From contig NZ_AFNV02000006.1 of NCBI RefSeq assembly GCF_000215955.2, forward strand, positions 1-64,000: a stretch of 64,000 bases of DNA, read 5' to 3'. Shown here piece by piece: positions 1 through 8,154 of the stretch (its first letter is position 1; every line of letters begins with the position of its first letter). The translations under genes and the position numbers were made by a program. The notes beneath the pieces were generated by a model. It had not been told where the DNA came from and did no database searches. It was given only the letters and a program-made list of their open reading frames with translations. Source of the stretch: Salinisphaera shabanensis E1L3A. Lineage in GTDB: Bacteria; Pseudomonadota; Gammaproteobacteria; Nevskiales; Salinisphaeraceae.

Positions 1-1250
1 CCTTCGGCGTGTGGCTCGCCGTCGGCCCAACCCCGGCCCTGTCGTTCGCCTTCGTGGCCGCCGTCAGCACGCTGCTGATTGCCTGCCCCTGCGCAATGGG
101 CCTGGCAACGCCCACCGCCGTGATGGTCGCCACGGGCAAGGGCGCCGAGATGGGCGTGCTGTTTCGCCGCGGCGCCGCGCTGGAGGGTTTGGCCCGCGTG
201 CACTCGGTCGTGTTCGACAAGACGGGCACGCTGACTGAGGGTCGCCCTGAGCTCACCGACTTTGAACTCGCCCAGGACAGCGACAACCAGGGCAGCGACA
301 ACGACGCCCTGCGTCTGGTCGCCGCCGTCGAGGCCCGCAGCGAGCATCCGATCGGCGACGCCGTCGCCCGGGCCGCCCACGAACGTGGTCTCGATGTGCC
401 TGCCGCCGAGCAATTCCAGGCGATCAACGGCCTCGGCGTCGAGGCACAGGTCGAGGGCCGCTCCGTCCACGTCGGCTCCGCGCGCTACATGCAGCAGCTC
501 GGTGTCGATCCGGCCCCGCTGGCCGGCTCGGCGCAGCGCTTTGCCGACGCGGCCCGGACCCCGATCTACGCGGCCGTCGACGGCCGGCTGCTGGCCGTGA
601 TGGCCGTGGCCGATCCGATCAAGACGAGCAGCGCACAGATCGTGCAGGCTCTACACGACCAGGGCCTGGAGGTCGCCATGCTCACCGGCGACAATGAAAC
701 AACGGCGCGCGCGATCGCCAAGCAGATCGGCATGGATCGCGTCATGGCCGAGGTCATGCCGGAGCAGAAGGCCCGCGAGGTCGAGCGCATTCAGCAGCGC
801 TCGGGCAAGGTCGCCTTCGTCGGCGACGGCATCAACGATGCGCCCGCGCTGGCGCAGGCGGATGTCGGCATCGCGATCGGCACCGGCACGGATATCGCGA
901 TCGAGTCCGGCGATGTGGTGCTGATGCGCGACGATTTGCGCGAGATCGTCAACGCGATCGATCTCGCGCGCCTCACGCGGCGCACGATCCACCTCAATTT
1001 CGTCTGGGCCTACGGCTACAACGTGTTGCTGATCCCGGTCGCCGCCGGCGTGCTGTACCCGTTGACCGGCTGGCTGCTCAACCCGATGGCAGCCGCGGGC
1101 GCGATGAGCCTGTCCAGCGTGTTCGTGTTGACCAACTCGCTGCGCCTGCGCCGCCACCGGGCGCCGCTGGCGCGCGCAGCCAATACCGCAGCGCAGCGCC
1201 GCGATCATGCCGATGCGCCCGCCGTCGAGGATTTCAAACGCGCGGCCTGA
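1..1250 (+). CDS. copA: Copper-exporting P1B-type ATPase, C-terminal part (cut by window edge)
   Basis: The reading frame is already open at the left edge, so the 5' part lies outside the window. The visible part runs from the sixth membrane segment to the C-terminus. It contains the CPC ion-binding motif (nt 84-92), the phosphorylation motif DKTGT (nt 216), TGDN, the hinge GDGINDAP (about nt 822), and the last two membrane helices with YGYN and MSLSS. CPC together with YN and MxxSS residues marks the Cu(I)/Ag(I) P1B-1 class. It should pump cytoplasmic Cu(I) to the periplasm. The N-terminal half of the same kind of protein starts at 63354 and runs off the right edge, so both may be one gene on a circular molecule. 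Confidence 0.93.
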   Translation, partial: FGVWLAVGPTPALSFAFVAAVSTLLIACPCAMGLATPTAVMVATGKGAEMGVLFRRGAALEGLARVHSVVFDKTGTLTEGRPELTDFELAQDSDNQGSDNDALRLVAAVEARSEHPIGDAVARAAHERGLDVPAAEQFQAINGLGVEAQVEGRSVHVGSARYMQQLGVDPAPLAGSAQRFADAARTPIYAAVDGRLLAVMAVADPIKTSSAQIVQALHDQGLEVAMLTGDNETTARAIAKQIGMDRVMAEVMPEQKAREVERIQQRSGKVAFVGDGINDAPALAQADVGIAIGTGTDIAIESGDVVLMRDDLREIVNAIDLARLTRRTIHLNFVWAYGYNVLLIPVAAGVLYPLTGWLLNPMAAAGAMSLSSVFVLTNSLRLRRHRAPLARAANTAAQRRDHADAPAVEDFKRAA

Positions 1251-1361
1251 CGTCTGGCCGCCGACGCCGCTGCTAATCGGTGCGGGCCGGCTATGCCGCG
1301 GGGCGGGCTTGTCGCCGATGGATAATCGTTCGTCTGCCCCGCGATATGCGACGATAACGGC

Positions 1362-2435
1362 ATGATTGACGCCGCTTCAAACGCGAATCGTGGTCGCCAG
1401 GCGATAATCACCCTGTTGACGATCATTACCGTCATTCTTGTGGGCTGGACGCTCAAGATGACTTACGTGGTCACCATGCCGTTGACGCTGGCGTTTTTCG
1501 TCGCCCTGGTCTTGCGGCCACTGCAGCGACGCCTGAATACCTGGCTGCCCAAGCCGCTGCATTGGCTCAGCATTGTCGTTTGCATGGTCAGCTTTCTCGC
1601 GATACTCGGCGTGCTCGTGGCCAGTGTATGGCTGAGCCTGAGCATGATTCTGGCAAAGGCGCCGACCTATGCCGAGTCCGCGCGGCAACTCTGGGAGCAA
1701 CTGCAGGCGCTGGCCGAGCCCCATGCCATGCATATGCGCAGGCTTGCCGAGCCCATGCGTGATCTGACCGGGCAGGCGCTGGGCTGGGTGACCTCGGGCA
1801 TCGGCTATTTATGGCTGCTAATAGCTATGCTGTTCCTGGTCTTTTTCCTGGTTCTGCTGATGCTGATCGAGGCCGGCGAATGGCGGGACAAGATGTCTGT
1901 CGGTCTTGGCGAGGCGCGCTCGCGAGCCATCATGGCAACGGTTTATACTGCTTCGGAAAAGGTGCGCCGTTTTCTCGTGGTCAAGACGCTGGTCAGTGCG
2001 CTGACGGGAGCCAGCAGCGGCCTCTGGCTGTGGCTGCTCGGGGTGGATTTCGCGCTGCTGTGGGGCCTCCTGATTTTTCTGCTCAACTATATTCCCTATA
2101 TTGGCTCGACCATCGCAGTGTTCGCGGCGGCGGTCATCGCTCTGCTGCAGTTCGGGCTGGGCTATGCGCTGGTCGCGATTTCTGGGCTGGTTGTCATCCA
2201 GCAGCTGTTGGGCAATGTCGTGGACCCCCGTTTGGCTGGACGCAGCCTGGAAATTTCACCCATCGTGGTGCTGGTTTCCATCGTGTTCTGGGGCTGGGTC
2301 TGGGGCCTCGTCGGCACCCTGATCGGGGTGTTGCTTACTGCGACTCTGGTCATCGTGTTCGAGCATATTCCGGCGCTGCGCCCGGTGGCTATTTTGCTCA
2401 GTCGTCGCGCATCGGATGTGTCGCCGCCGGGTTGA
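1362..2435 (+). CDS. AI-2E family transporter (PerM/YdiK-like permease)
   Basis: This 357-residue integral membrane protein has two N-terminal helices, a soluble stretch of about residues 75-140, and a C-terminal block of five or so helices. The pattern and length match the AI-2E transporter (UPF0118) family. The conserved region LNYIPYIGS, just after the loop near residue 240, is characteristic. Members export small molecules or ions; some are Na+/H+ antiporters, so the substrate here is unknown. It lies 111 bp after the copper ATPase in the same direction and converges with nhaA. A sodium/proton role would suit that neighbour but is inference. Confidence 0.85.
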   Translation: MIDAASNANRGRQAIITLLTIITVILVGWTLKMTYVVTMPLTLAFFVALVLRPLQRRLNTWLPKPLHWLSIVVCMVSFLAILGVLVASVWLSLSMILAKAPTYAESARQLWEQLQALAEPHAMHMRRLAEPMRDLTGQALGWVTSGIGYLWLLIAMLFLVFFLVLLMLIEAGEWRDKMSVGLGEARSRAIMATVYTASEKVRRFLVVKTLVSALTGASSGLWLWLLGVDFALLWGLLIFLLNYIPYIGSTIAVFAAAVIALLQFGLGYALVAISGLVVIQQLLGNVVDPRLAGRSLEISPIVVLVSIVFWGWVWGLVGTLIGVLLTATLVIVFEHIPALRPVAILLSRRASDVSPPG

Positions 2436-2482
2436 GCGGTCGCGCCCGCGAAGCGCACGTCCGTGCGCCGGGACGTGCGAAC

Positions 2483-3679
2483 CTACGTCCGGCTGCCCGA
2501 AGCGGCTTGCGCCGCCGGCGCCGGTGCGCGAGTGCTTACTCCAATAACGCTCAAGCCGAAGACGCCCGCCAGCAACGAGGCCACCAGGATCGCCAGCTTG
2601 GCTGAAGTCACCAGCACCGGATCGCTGAAGGCCAGCGTGGCCACGAACAGGCTCATGGTGAAGCCGATGCCCGCGAGCACGGCGGCGCCGTAGATCTGTG
2701 CCCAGGTCACGCCTTTCGGCAACTGACCCAGGCCGACGACAACGGCGGCCCAGCAGGCGACTAGAATGCCCAACTGCTTGCCCAGGAACAGGCCGGCAAT
2801 GATCCCGAGCGAAACAGAATCGAGCAGTTGGGCCGCCGAAGCGGCATCAATGACGATGCCGGCATTGAAGAAGGCGAACAGCGGCACCACCACCAGCGTA
2901 CTCCAGGGGTGCAGCCGCCGCTCGGTCCGCTTTAGCGGCGATGCCACGTCGCGTCGGGGAATACGCAGCGGCACCGCCGCGGCAATGAGCACACCGGCAA
3001 GTGCGGCCTCGACGCCGGCCTTGAGCAGCGCCACCCACAGAATCAGGCCGGGAATGACGTAGGCTGCCTCGCGGGTGATGCCCATGCGGTTGACCACGAT
3101 CAGACCCGCCACGGCCAGTGCGGCGACCAGCAGTGGCGTTAGCGCGAGCGCATCGCCGTAGAACACGGCGATCACCAGCACCGCGCCAATATCGTCAAAT
3201 ATGGCCAGTGCCGTGAGGAAAATCTTCAGCCCGGCTGGCACCCGCGAGCCCAACAGCGAAAGCAGGCTGACGGCCAGTACGATATCGGTCGCGGTGGGAA
3301 TCGCCCAGCCCCGCAGGGCGGCCGCGTCGTCCCAGTTGAACCCGGCATAAATCAGCGCCGGCGCGAGCATCCCGCCCACGGCCGCGATAGCGGGCAGGGC
3401 GGCGTAGCGCAGGCTGGCCAGATCGCCTTCCAGGAGTTCGCGCTTGATCTCCAGGCCGACGATCAGAAAGAAAATAACCATCAACCCCTGGTTGACCCAT
3501 TCCGCCAATGCGTCTTCCACAATCAGCGCCCCGAAGCGCAAATGCACCTCGGTGTCGTGGATCAGTTCATACAGCGGCGCCAGCGGTGAATTGGCCGCGC
3601 CCAGCCCGATCGCAATAGCTGCGATCATCAGCACTCCCGCTGTCTGCTCGTAGCGAAGCAGTTGTTGCAACTTGTTCAT
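2483..3679 (-). CDS. nhaA: Na+/H+ antiporter NhaA
   Basis: A 398-residue secondary antiporter that exchanges cytoplasmic Na+ for external H+ across the inner membrane and serves sodium and pH homeostasis. The length is typical of NhaA. The transport residues are present: D132 in AIPTATDI and the D162-D163 pair in FDDIGA, one residue earlier than in Escherichia coli. Transcription is leftward and the 3' end faces the AI-2E gene, 47 bp away. No linked regulator such as NhaR is seen. It suits a salt-adapted host, like the BCCT carrier at 8155. Confidence 0.95.
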   Translation of the reverse strand: MNKLQQLLRYEQTAGVLMIAAIAIGLGAANSPLAPLYELIHDTEVHLRFGALIVEDALAEWVNQGLMVIFFLIVGLEIKRELLEGDLASLRYAALPAIAAVGGMLAPALIYAGFNWDDAAALRGWAIPTATDIVLAVSLLSLLGSRVPAGLKIFLTALAIFDDIGAVLVIAVFYGDALALTPLLVAALAVAGLIVVNRMGITREAAYVIPGLILWVALLKAGVEAALAGVLIAAAVPLRIPRRDVASPLKRTERRLHPWSTLVVVPLFAFFNAGIVIDAASAAQLLDSVSLGIIAGLFLGKQLGILVACWAAVVVGLGQLPKGVTWAQIYGAAVLAGIGFTMSLFVATLAFSDPVLVTSAKLAILVASLLAGVFGLSVIGVSTRAPAPAAQAASGSRT

Positions 3680-3802
3680 GAATCTTGAGTCGCTAGGTAG
3701 TGCACAGGGGCACTGATGAAGCGTAATAGTGGTAGTATTCGCAATGTGCTATGGAATTATATAAAGCACAACGATAAATATATCATTGAAAAGGTAATTA
3801 AT

Positions 3803-4159
3803 ATGAAAACTGCAAGTTCAAGACTCGGCCTTGCCGTTGCACTGAGTCTGGCCGGTTCGTCGGCAGCGCTGGCTGGAACTGAGCCAGTTGCGCCTGAGAA
3901 CACGACGGCCAGGAACATGATGGTAGCCCAGGCTGAAGCCGTCGACGATCTGCAAAAATATGAGTCCATGTATCAAAATGAAATGATGGACGCAGAAACC
4001 ATGCAAATGCTGGACGTGAACGCGGATGGCATTATTTCGAGAGAGGAGTTCATGCATGTGCACGAAGCTATTTTTGATATGGCCGATAAGAATAAAGATG
4101 AAAAGCTAGAAGAAGACGAGATGGGCAAGGGCAGTTTGCCGGAGATGAAGACAGGCTAA
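3803..4159 (+). CDS. Secreted EF-hand protein
   Basis: The protein has 118 residues and starts at 3803, where a signal peptide (residues 1-24, ending SSAALAG) begins; an in-frame ATG at 3716 would put 29 AT-rich-coded residues before it. Two EF-hand loops follow: D71-E82 is fully canonical (D-x-N-x-D-G, E at position 12), and D95-E106 keeps all acidic ligands but has E at position 6 instead of G. The mature protein is acidic and probably binds Ca2+ or another divalent ion in the periplasm. It is 79 bp from the His/Cys-rich PPYRPP gene and may belong with the two small secreted proteins downstream. The 120 bp upstream is AT-rich and is the likely promoter. Confidence 0.8.
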   Translation: MKTASSRLGLAVALSLAGSSAALAGTEPVAPENTTARNMMVAQAEAVDDLQKYESMYQNEMMDAETMQMLDVNADGIISREEFMHVHEAIFDMADKNKDEKLEEDEMGKGSLPEMKTG

Positions 4160-4238
4160 TCGATTACACGAGAGAGGCGTTGTTTTGTTTGTGCCGTTGT
4201 CGGAACTTATGACGAGCGCAGATATCAAAACTTATAAG

Positions 4239-4595
4239 ATGCGTGTCATAGCTACTTTAATATTGCTCGTCGTTGCGATAGCGGCACAAGCCGTCACGCC
4301 CGTGGCGTCACATAGCGATGATTTCGCATCGGCCATTGACTCTAATGCGACCCAGCAGGGGTCGTCGGCTAAAACAAGTTCTGCGAGCGCCGCGTCTGAT
4401 CACGGTCACGAGGGCGGCGACACATCGCGAGAGCACTGCCACACTGGCGGGCACTGCTCGCCAAGCGCGCTCGATACCGATCCGTTGCTGTATCATGCAC
4501 AATACTCGCCGGTTACGCGCACAGCGGGTCACATCAGCAGCGAGGCCGAGCCGGGCTTCGCTTCGCCTCCCTATCGCCCTCCGTCTCCTGTCTAG
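4239..4595 (+). CDS. Small secreted His/Cys protein with C-terminal PPYRPP (copy 1)
   Basis: A 118-residue protein with a signal peptide (residues 1-24), a low-complexity His/Ser/Asp stretch, then a metal-ligand cluster EHCHTGGHCSPSA (C67, C73, H66, H68, H72) and a C-terminus reading FASPPYRPP. The start at 4239 places the signal peptide at the N-terminus; an ATG at 4185 in frame is less likely. Paralogues are at 54069-54425 (also 118 residues) and 23759-24124. The layout resembles small periplasmic proteins beside copper or cobalt-zinc-cadmium efflux genes (CopL, CzcI, DUF2946), but I cannot assign it to one of these. A copper- or zinc-binding role is inferred. The next gene, at 4800, encodes the SHIHAGPH protein, and that pairing recurs at 53.5-54.4 kb. 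Confidence 0.75.
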   Translation: MRVIATLILLVVAIAAQAVTPVASHSDDFASAIDSNATQQGSSAKTSSASAASDHGHEGGDTSREHCHTGGHCSPSALDTDPLLYHAQYSPVTRTAGHISSEAEPGFASPPYRPPSPV

Positions 4596-4748
4596 CCCGC
4601 CGTAGCGGTGCATGGCATGCACCCGCTTATCGATATTCTCGGTCGAGATCGATAAGCACGCCGGCGCGACCTCGACTACTTAATCGGCGATTTCGCACGC
4701 TTGGATCAGCATCCCAGGCGAGACGAATTTCCCCGACGGAACAATGAT

Positions 4749-4772
4749 CGTCTGTTTTTCAATTAACAGACG
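4749..4772. promoter_or_regulatory. Inverted repeat upstream of the SHIHAGPH gene
   Basis: Arms CGTCTGTT and AACAGACG are separated by 8 bp and end 27 bp before the start codon at 4800. It could be an operator or the weak end of the preceding transcript. No matching dyad was found upstream of the paralogue at 53879. Confidence 0.4.
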
Positions 4773-4799
4773 TCTGATCAGTAGTACAGGAGACTAGAC

Positions 4800-5267
4800 A
4801 TGTATTATCCAAAGAAAACACAGGCCATTATTTCATCCTTCTGTCTCGGCGCCATCGCGCTTGGGGGGGCAACCATCGCCTCTGCCCAGGTTGGCAGCCT
4901 TGACCGATATCACAACCATGGGGCGTTGAACAACGCTGACGTACAGTTCGTGGCAACCGAGAACTCGGTTAGACGAATCCAGAGTCCCGAATCGTGGCGC
5001 ACGTCCACCGGTAAAGCGACTGCAAGTCGGCTCGGAGGCAACATTAATGGGCCGTCGACACCTGGTGAAACCGAAGGCGTAAGAGGAGGCGAAGACTATG
5101 ACGTGGCCCCAGACCGGCCCGAAAAGCGTACTAGTTCTGCCGATCAATCCGAACTCGATGAATCTAGAGGTGATCCGGGAACAAAATCTAACCAGGGGAC
5201 GTCGGAGAGCGTTCAAGACCACTCCGATCCTCGATCCCATATCCACGCGGGCCCGCATAACCGGTGA
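4800..5267 (+). CDS. Secreted protein with C-terminal DPxSHIHAGPH motif (copy 1)
   Basis: A 155-residue protein with an N-terminal signal (to about residue 29, TIASAQ), a polar, probably disordered middle rich in Ser/Thr/Glu/Arg, the short motif EDYDV (around residue 99), and a C-terminal motif DPRSHIHAGPH carrying three histidines. I know no family with this signature. The paralogue at 53508-53879 shares DYDV and the C-terminal motif but little else, which points to these as the functional parts. The histidines suggest metal binding (inference). It has a good start context and is followed by a strong GC hairpin. Confidence 0.75.
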   Translation: MYYPKKTQAIISSFCLGAIALGGATIASAQVGSLDRYHNHGALNNADVQFVATENSVRRIQSPESWRTSTGKATASRLGGNINGPSTPGETEGVRGGEDYDVAPDRPEKRTSSADQSELDESRGDPGTKSNQGTSESVQDHSDPRSHIHAGPHNR

Positions 5268-5302
5268 GTGAATAGCACAAGGGCCTTGAGTCTTTGAGTA
5301 AT

Positions 5303-5328
5303 AGCGGGGCGGCATAGGCCGCCCCGCT
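5303..5328 (+). terminator. Rho-independent-like terminator after the SHIHAGPH gene
   Basis: An 11-bp perfect GC stem (AGCGGGGCGGC / GCCGCCCCGCT) with the loop ATAG is followed by TTGGTTGTGT. It lies 36 bp after the stop codon. The T-run is weak, but the site also separates this gene from the convergent EamA gene. Confidence 0.7.
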
Positions 5329-5381
5329 TGGTTGTGTGGAGCTCTATTCATGTGATTGGGAGGTGACATTTACAGTGTGCC

Positions 5382-6263
5382 TTACCGGGCCGGCGGCGGC
5401 TTGGTTGCCACTAATTGAATGGCCAGTATCGTCACTCCAATACCGATCGCCTGAATCCAGCCAAGCCGTTCGTCGAAGAACAGGCCGCCCAGCAGCAAAC
5501 CGAAGACCGGCGTCAGGAAGGTGAAGGTATTCAGCCGGTTGAGCGGGGCTCGTGCCAGCAGGTAATACCACAGCCCGGTCATCAGCGCGGTGCCGAACAC
5601 CACAAGGCCGACGAGACTGGCGACAAACCGGGGGGTCCAGGCGATGCCCCAGCTTTCGCCGACGGCTTGGGCGCCGACTGCCAGCGCCACCGCACCGATG
5701 AGCAACTGCAGCCCGGTAACCATCAGCACGTCGGCGCGGCCAGCCAGCGCCTTGAGCAGAACAATGCCCACCGCAGTGCCTACAGCGCCGAGGATGATCC
5801 ATAGGAAAGCCTGTATGTCCGCCACGTGGTTCGGGCCCAATAGGCTGGGCGCCGACATCACCACTACGCCGACAAACCCGAGTAACAGACCGATCCCGAT
5901 GCGTACGGTTAGACGCTCGGACAGGAAGATAGCGGCCAGCACGGCGGCAATCAGGGGCTGGGTATTCGCTACGACCGTGGCCAACCCCGGCGGGATATTG
6001 CCTCCACCCAGGAACATGCCCCCAAAGCCGAGGCCGGTAAAGGCCAGGCCGGCGGCCCCGATCAGCCCCAGATTAGCGAAGCCACTGGGCCAGGCTCGCC
6101 CGAGCCCGACGGCCAGGACAAGAACGAGTCCGCCCGACAGCGCTGCGCGCATGGCGGCGAAGACCAGAGGCGCGGCGGCGCCCAGCCCGACCTGGATAAG
6201 CGGGAAGCAAATGGCCCAGAGAAAGGTAACCAGCACCATGAGCAAGACATCGCGGATTGCCAT
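5382..6263 (-). CDS. EamA/DMT-family transporter (duplicate 1)
   Basis: A 293-residue membrane protein with ten predicted helices in two EamA repeats (about residues 5-140 and 150-290). This is the drug/metabolite transporter superfamily fold, and such carriers usually export metabolites. The substrate is not predictable. The copy at 11671-12552 has the same length and is highly similar throughout. It is the last gene of the operon YHS - phospholipase D - Cys-rich peptide - EamA, starting 3 bp after the stop of the Cys-rich peptide, so translation is probably coupled. Confidence 0.9.
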   Translation of the reverse strand: MAIRDVLLMVLVTFLWAICFPLIQVGLGAAAPLVFAAMRAALSGGLVLVLAVGLGRAWPSGFANLGLIGAAGLAFTGLGFGGMFLGGGNIPPGLATVVANTQPLIAAVLAAIFLSERLTVRIGIGLLLGFVGVVVMSAPSLLGPNHVADIQAFLWIILGAVGTAVGIVLLKALAGRADVLMVTGLQLLIGAVALAVGAQAVGESWGIAWTPRFVASLVGLVVFGTALMTGLWYYLLARAPLNRLNTFTFLTPVFGLLLGGLFFDERLGWIQAIGIGVTILAIQLVATKPPPAR

Positions 6264-6266
6264 GTC

Positions 6267-6458
6267 TCAGACCCACGGGCTTGGCTGACGCGCATGCGGC
6301 ACTCGCGCATACACGCTGCGCGCATCGACGCACCAGGACGTGCGGAGGCAATCGTTGTCGCACCACTCACGCCGCACTAAGCGGTGCCTGTAGCGCAATA
6401 TCGGCCCTACCGCGGCGGGGCGGGGATTGCAGGCCGGCACACACCAATCGCAAGTCAT
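6267..6458 (-). CDS. Cysteine-rich small protein, MTCxWCVPxC family (duplicate 1)
   Basis: A 63-residue reading frame whose ATG overlaps the phospholipase D stop as ATGA (6458-6455). It begins MTCDWCVPAC and later has DNDC and SWC. The sister reading frame at 12556-12744 starts with the same ATGA overlap and keeps C3, C6, C10, the (D/E)N(D/E)C cysteine and SWC, while the linker between them has diverged and differs by one codon. Conservation of cysteines and coupling, not of overall sequence, argues that it is translated. CxxCxxxC plus two further cysteines suggests Zn, Cu or Fe-S binding. I know no named family for it. Confidence 0.6.
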   Translation of the reverse strand: MTCDWCVPACNPRPAAVGPILRYRHRLVRREWCDNDCLRTSWCVDARSVYARVPHARQPSPWV

Positions 6459-7624
6459 AGCCATCTCCGGGCTGCCCAGGCCAGGGGCGCCAGCATACGG
6501 GCCGTCATCCGCTGCCTTGGCCATGTGGTACTGAATTCCACGGCGCTGGCCAGATCCGTCTCGAACTGCTTCGTCAACGTCGATGCGAGCTTGCGGTTGC
6601 GCGCACACAGGTTAAGTTCGTGATTAACAAACAGGCTACGATAGTCAAGATTCGCGGTACCCACGCTGGCCCAGTCGCCGTCGACCGTCACCGTTTTGGC
6701 GTGGAGCAGGCGTGCGTGATAGCCAAATACGCGCACGCCGCGACATTGAAGACGCGCATAGATACGCCGCGCGATCCAGCGTATCGGGGCCACGTCACTT
6801 TTCCGGGGGACCAGCAAACGGACCGAGACCCCGCGCTCGGCCGCCTGTCCGAGCGCTCGCTGGGTCCATCCGTCGGGTACGAAGTAGGGGGTGGTCACTT
6901 CGATATGGTGCTGCGCCGAGGCGAACATCGCGGCGAAGATACAGCGCAGGCGGTGCGCGCAGTCGGCGGTTTTGTTCGGCAGCACCACGGCGCTGGGTGA
7001 GTCCGTTTCCGGCGCCGCCTGCCAGTGGCAACGTTGCCATAGGGCCTCGAATGCGGCCTGCGCCTGCTTGGCCTGATTCCCGGCCATGGCGACATGGGTA
7101 TCCCGCCAGCGCCGTTCGCCGTAATACCGGCGCGAGTTTTCCCGATGGATATTGAAGCCGCCGAGAAATGCCTGCCGTTGATCCACGACCAGCAGCTTGC
7201 GGTGATTGCGCTGGTTGTAGCGCAACGGCTGCGACCAGTGCCAGCGGTGGTACCAGCGTAACGTCACGTCGTTGTCGCGCAAAAAGCGATCGAGCTTGCG
7301 GGAGGCCCAGAACAGCGAGCCGGCCGCATCCAGATGCACACGCACATCGATGCCCGCACGCGCACGCTCGGCAAGGACGTCGGCGAGCGCCCGGCCCACC
7401 TCATCGTCGGCAAAGATATAGCTTTCCAGCGCGATCTCGCGTTTGGCACCGTTGATGGCTGCATGCATGGCAGCATAGAGTTCGTCACCCTCGGTGAACA
7501 GGCGGAATGCGTCATCCCCCGGCCACAAGATTGGCTCACAGCGATCACGGCGTACCCGCGCTAATAGCCGCCTTGCGGCAGTCTTGCGCGGAGCGTTGGC
7601 CTCGTAACTCGACTGAGAGGTCAC
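6455..7624 (-). CDS. Phospholipase D family protein / cardiolipin synthase ClsB-like (duplicate 1)
   Basis: A 389-residue protein with two HKD catalytic motifs: H141-x-K143-x4-D148 and H308-x-K310-x4-D315 followed by GTANLD. This is the layout of the transphosphatidylase/cardiolipin synthase branch without N-terminal membrane helices (ClsB/YbhO type). It probably makes or remodels anionic phospholipids at the inner membrane. It starts with GTG overlapping the YHS stop as GTGA, and its own stop overlaps the next start as ATGA. That tight coupling to a YHS metal-binding peptide is unusual. The same gene, of identical length, is at 12741-13910. Confidence 0.9.
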   Translation of the reverse strand: MTSQSSYEANAPRKTAARRLLARVRRDRCEPILWPGDDAFRLFTEGDELYAAMHAAINGAKREIALESYIFADDEVGRALADVLAERARAGIDVRVHLDAAGSLFWASRKLDRFLRDNDVTLRWYHRWHWSQPLRYNQRNHRKLLVVDQRQAFLGGFNIHRENSRRYYGERRWRDTHVAMAGNQAKQAQAAFEALWQRCHWQAAPETDSPSAVVLPNKTADCAHRLRCIFAAMFASAQHHIEVTTPYFVPDGWTQRALGQAAERGVSVRLLVPRKSDVAPIRWIARRIYARLQCRGVRVFGYHARLLHAKTVTVDGDWASVGTANLDYRSLFVNHELNLCARNRKLASTLTKQFETDLASAVEFSTTWPRQRMTARMLAPLAWAARRWL

Positions 7625-7818
7625 CGGGTCTTTATTCCGTGTTGGCGATGACGCGGCAGGTATTGCACGGGGTTGAACTCGAACGCCTCACGGCAGGCGC
7701 TCGAGCAGAAATAATAGGCTTTGCCTTGGTATGCGAATTCTTCCACCGCAGCCGTGTAGCTGACTTTCATACCGCAAACGGGGTCCGTTTGGGCGCGCTC
7801 GTTTGTTTGTCGTTTCAT
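7621..7818 (-). CDS. YHS-domain metal-binding peptide (duplicate 1)
   Basis: A 65-residue protein made almost only of a YHS (TRASH-like) domain: DPVCGMKV with C15, the aromatic stretch AYYFCSSAC with C38 and C42, and a basic tail. YHS domains bind soft metals and are often attached to copper ATPases or chaperones. A Shine-Dalgarno AAGGAG precedes the ATG. It heads the operon that encodes phospholipase D, the Cys-rich peptide and EamA. Paralogues are at 13907-14104 and, frameshifted, at 18535-18733. Confidence 0.9.
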   Translation of the reverse strand: MKRQTNERAQTDPVCGMKVSYTAAVEEFAYQGKAYYFCSSACREAFEFNPVQYLPRHRQHGIKTR

Positions 7819-7934
7819 GACGATCTCCTTTTCAAGTGAATCCTCTGTTCCCGCGATTGCTGTGTATGGGCGCTGTTGAACCTGCTGATTGGACGATTAG
7901 TGCCGATGAGTAGATGTCTCGTGTTTCCAGGTCG

Positions 7935-8147
7935 TTATCCCAAGTCGTTTTCCTGCCGGTTGCGCGAGGCTTGCGCGAACTGGTGCCACTGACCCCCAGC
8001 GGGGGCTGAACATCGGCTCTGGCGTTGATAGTCGCGGTAGGCTTCGCCGAACCGGGCCAGCATCTGCTGTTCCTCGCAGTGGGCCAGCCAGAGATAGACC
8101 AGCACGATCACCGGGAATAGGCCTACCGAGAACAGCGTCGGCCAGTG
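7935..8147 (-). pseudogene. 3' remnant of an isoprenylcysteine-methyltransferase-like gene
   Basis: On the minus strand this stretch reads HWPTLFSVGLFPVIVLVY and continues through EEQQMLARFGEAYRDYQR, matching the last 70 or so codons of the intact gene at 17375-18043. A one-base loss and a one-base gain shift the frame locally around the segment equivalent to VPMFIPRW, and nothing upstream of HWPT is left. The similarity stops 8 bp from the end of the BCCT gene, so the 5' part was probably lost when that gene or its flank arrived. No product is expected. Confidence 0.75.
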
Positions 8148-8154
8148 ACCTCGA

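Larger units (their letters stand above)
5382..7818. repeat. Segmental duplication, copy 1 (YHS-PLD-Cys-EamA)
   Basis: This 2.4-kb block recurs at 11671-14104 in the same orientation with the same four genes, the same gene overlaps and lengths identical (YHS 65, PLD 389, EamA 293 residues) or one residue different (63 against 62). Coding parts are very similar; the Cys-peptide stretch has drifted most. Confidence 0.9.
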
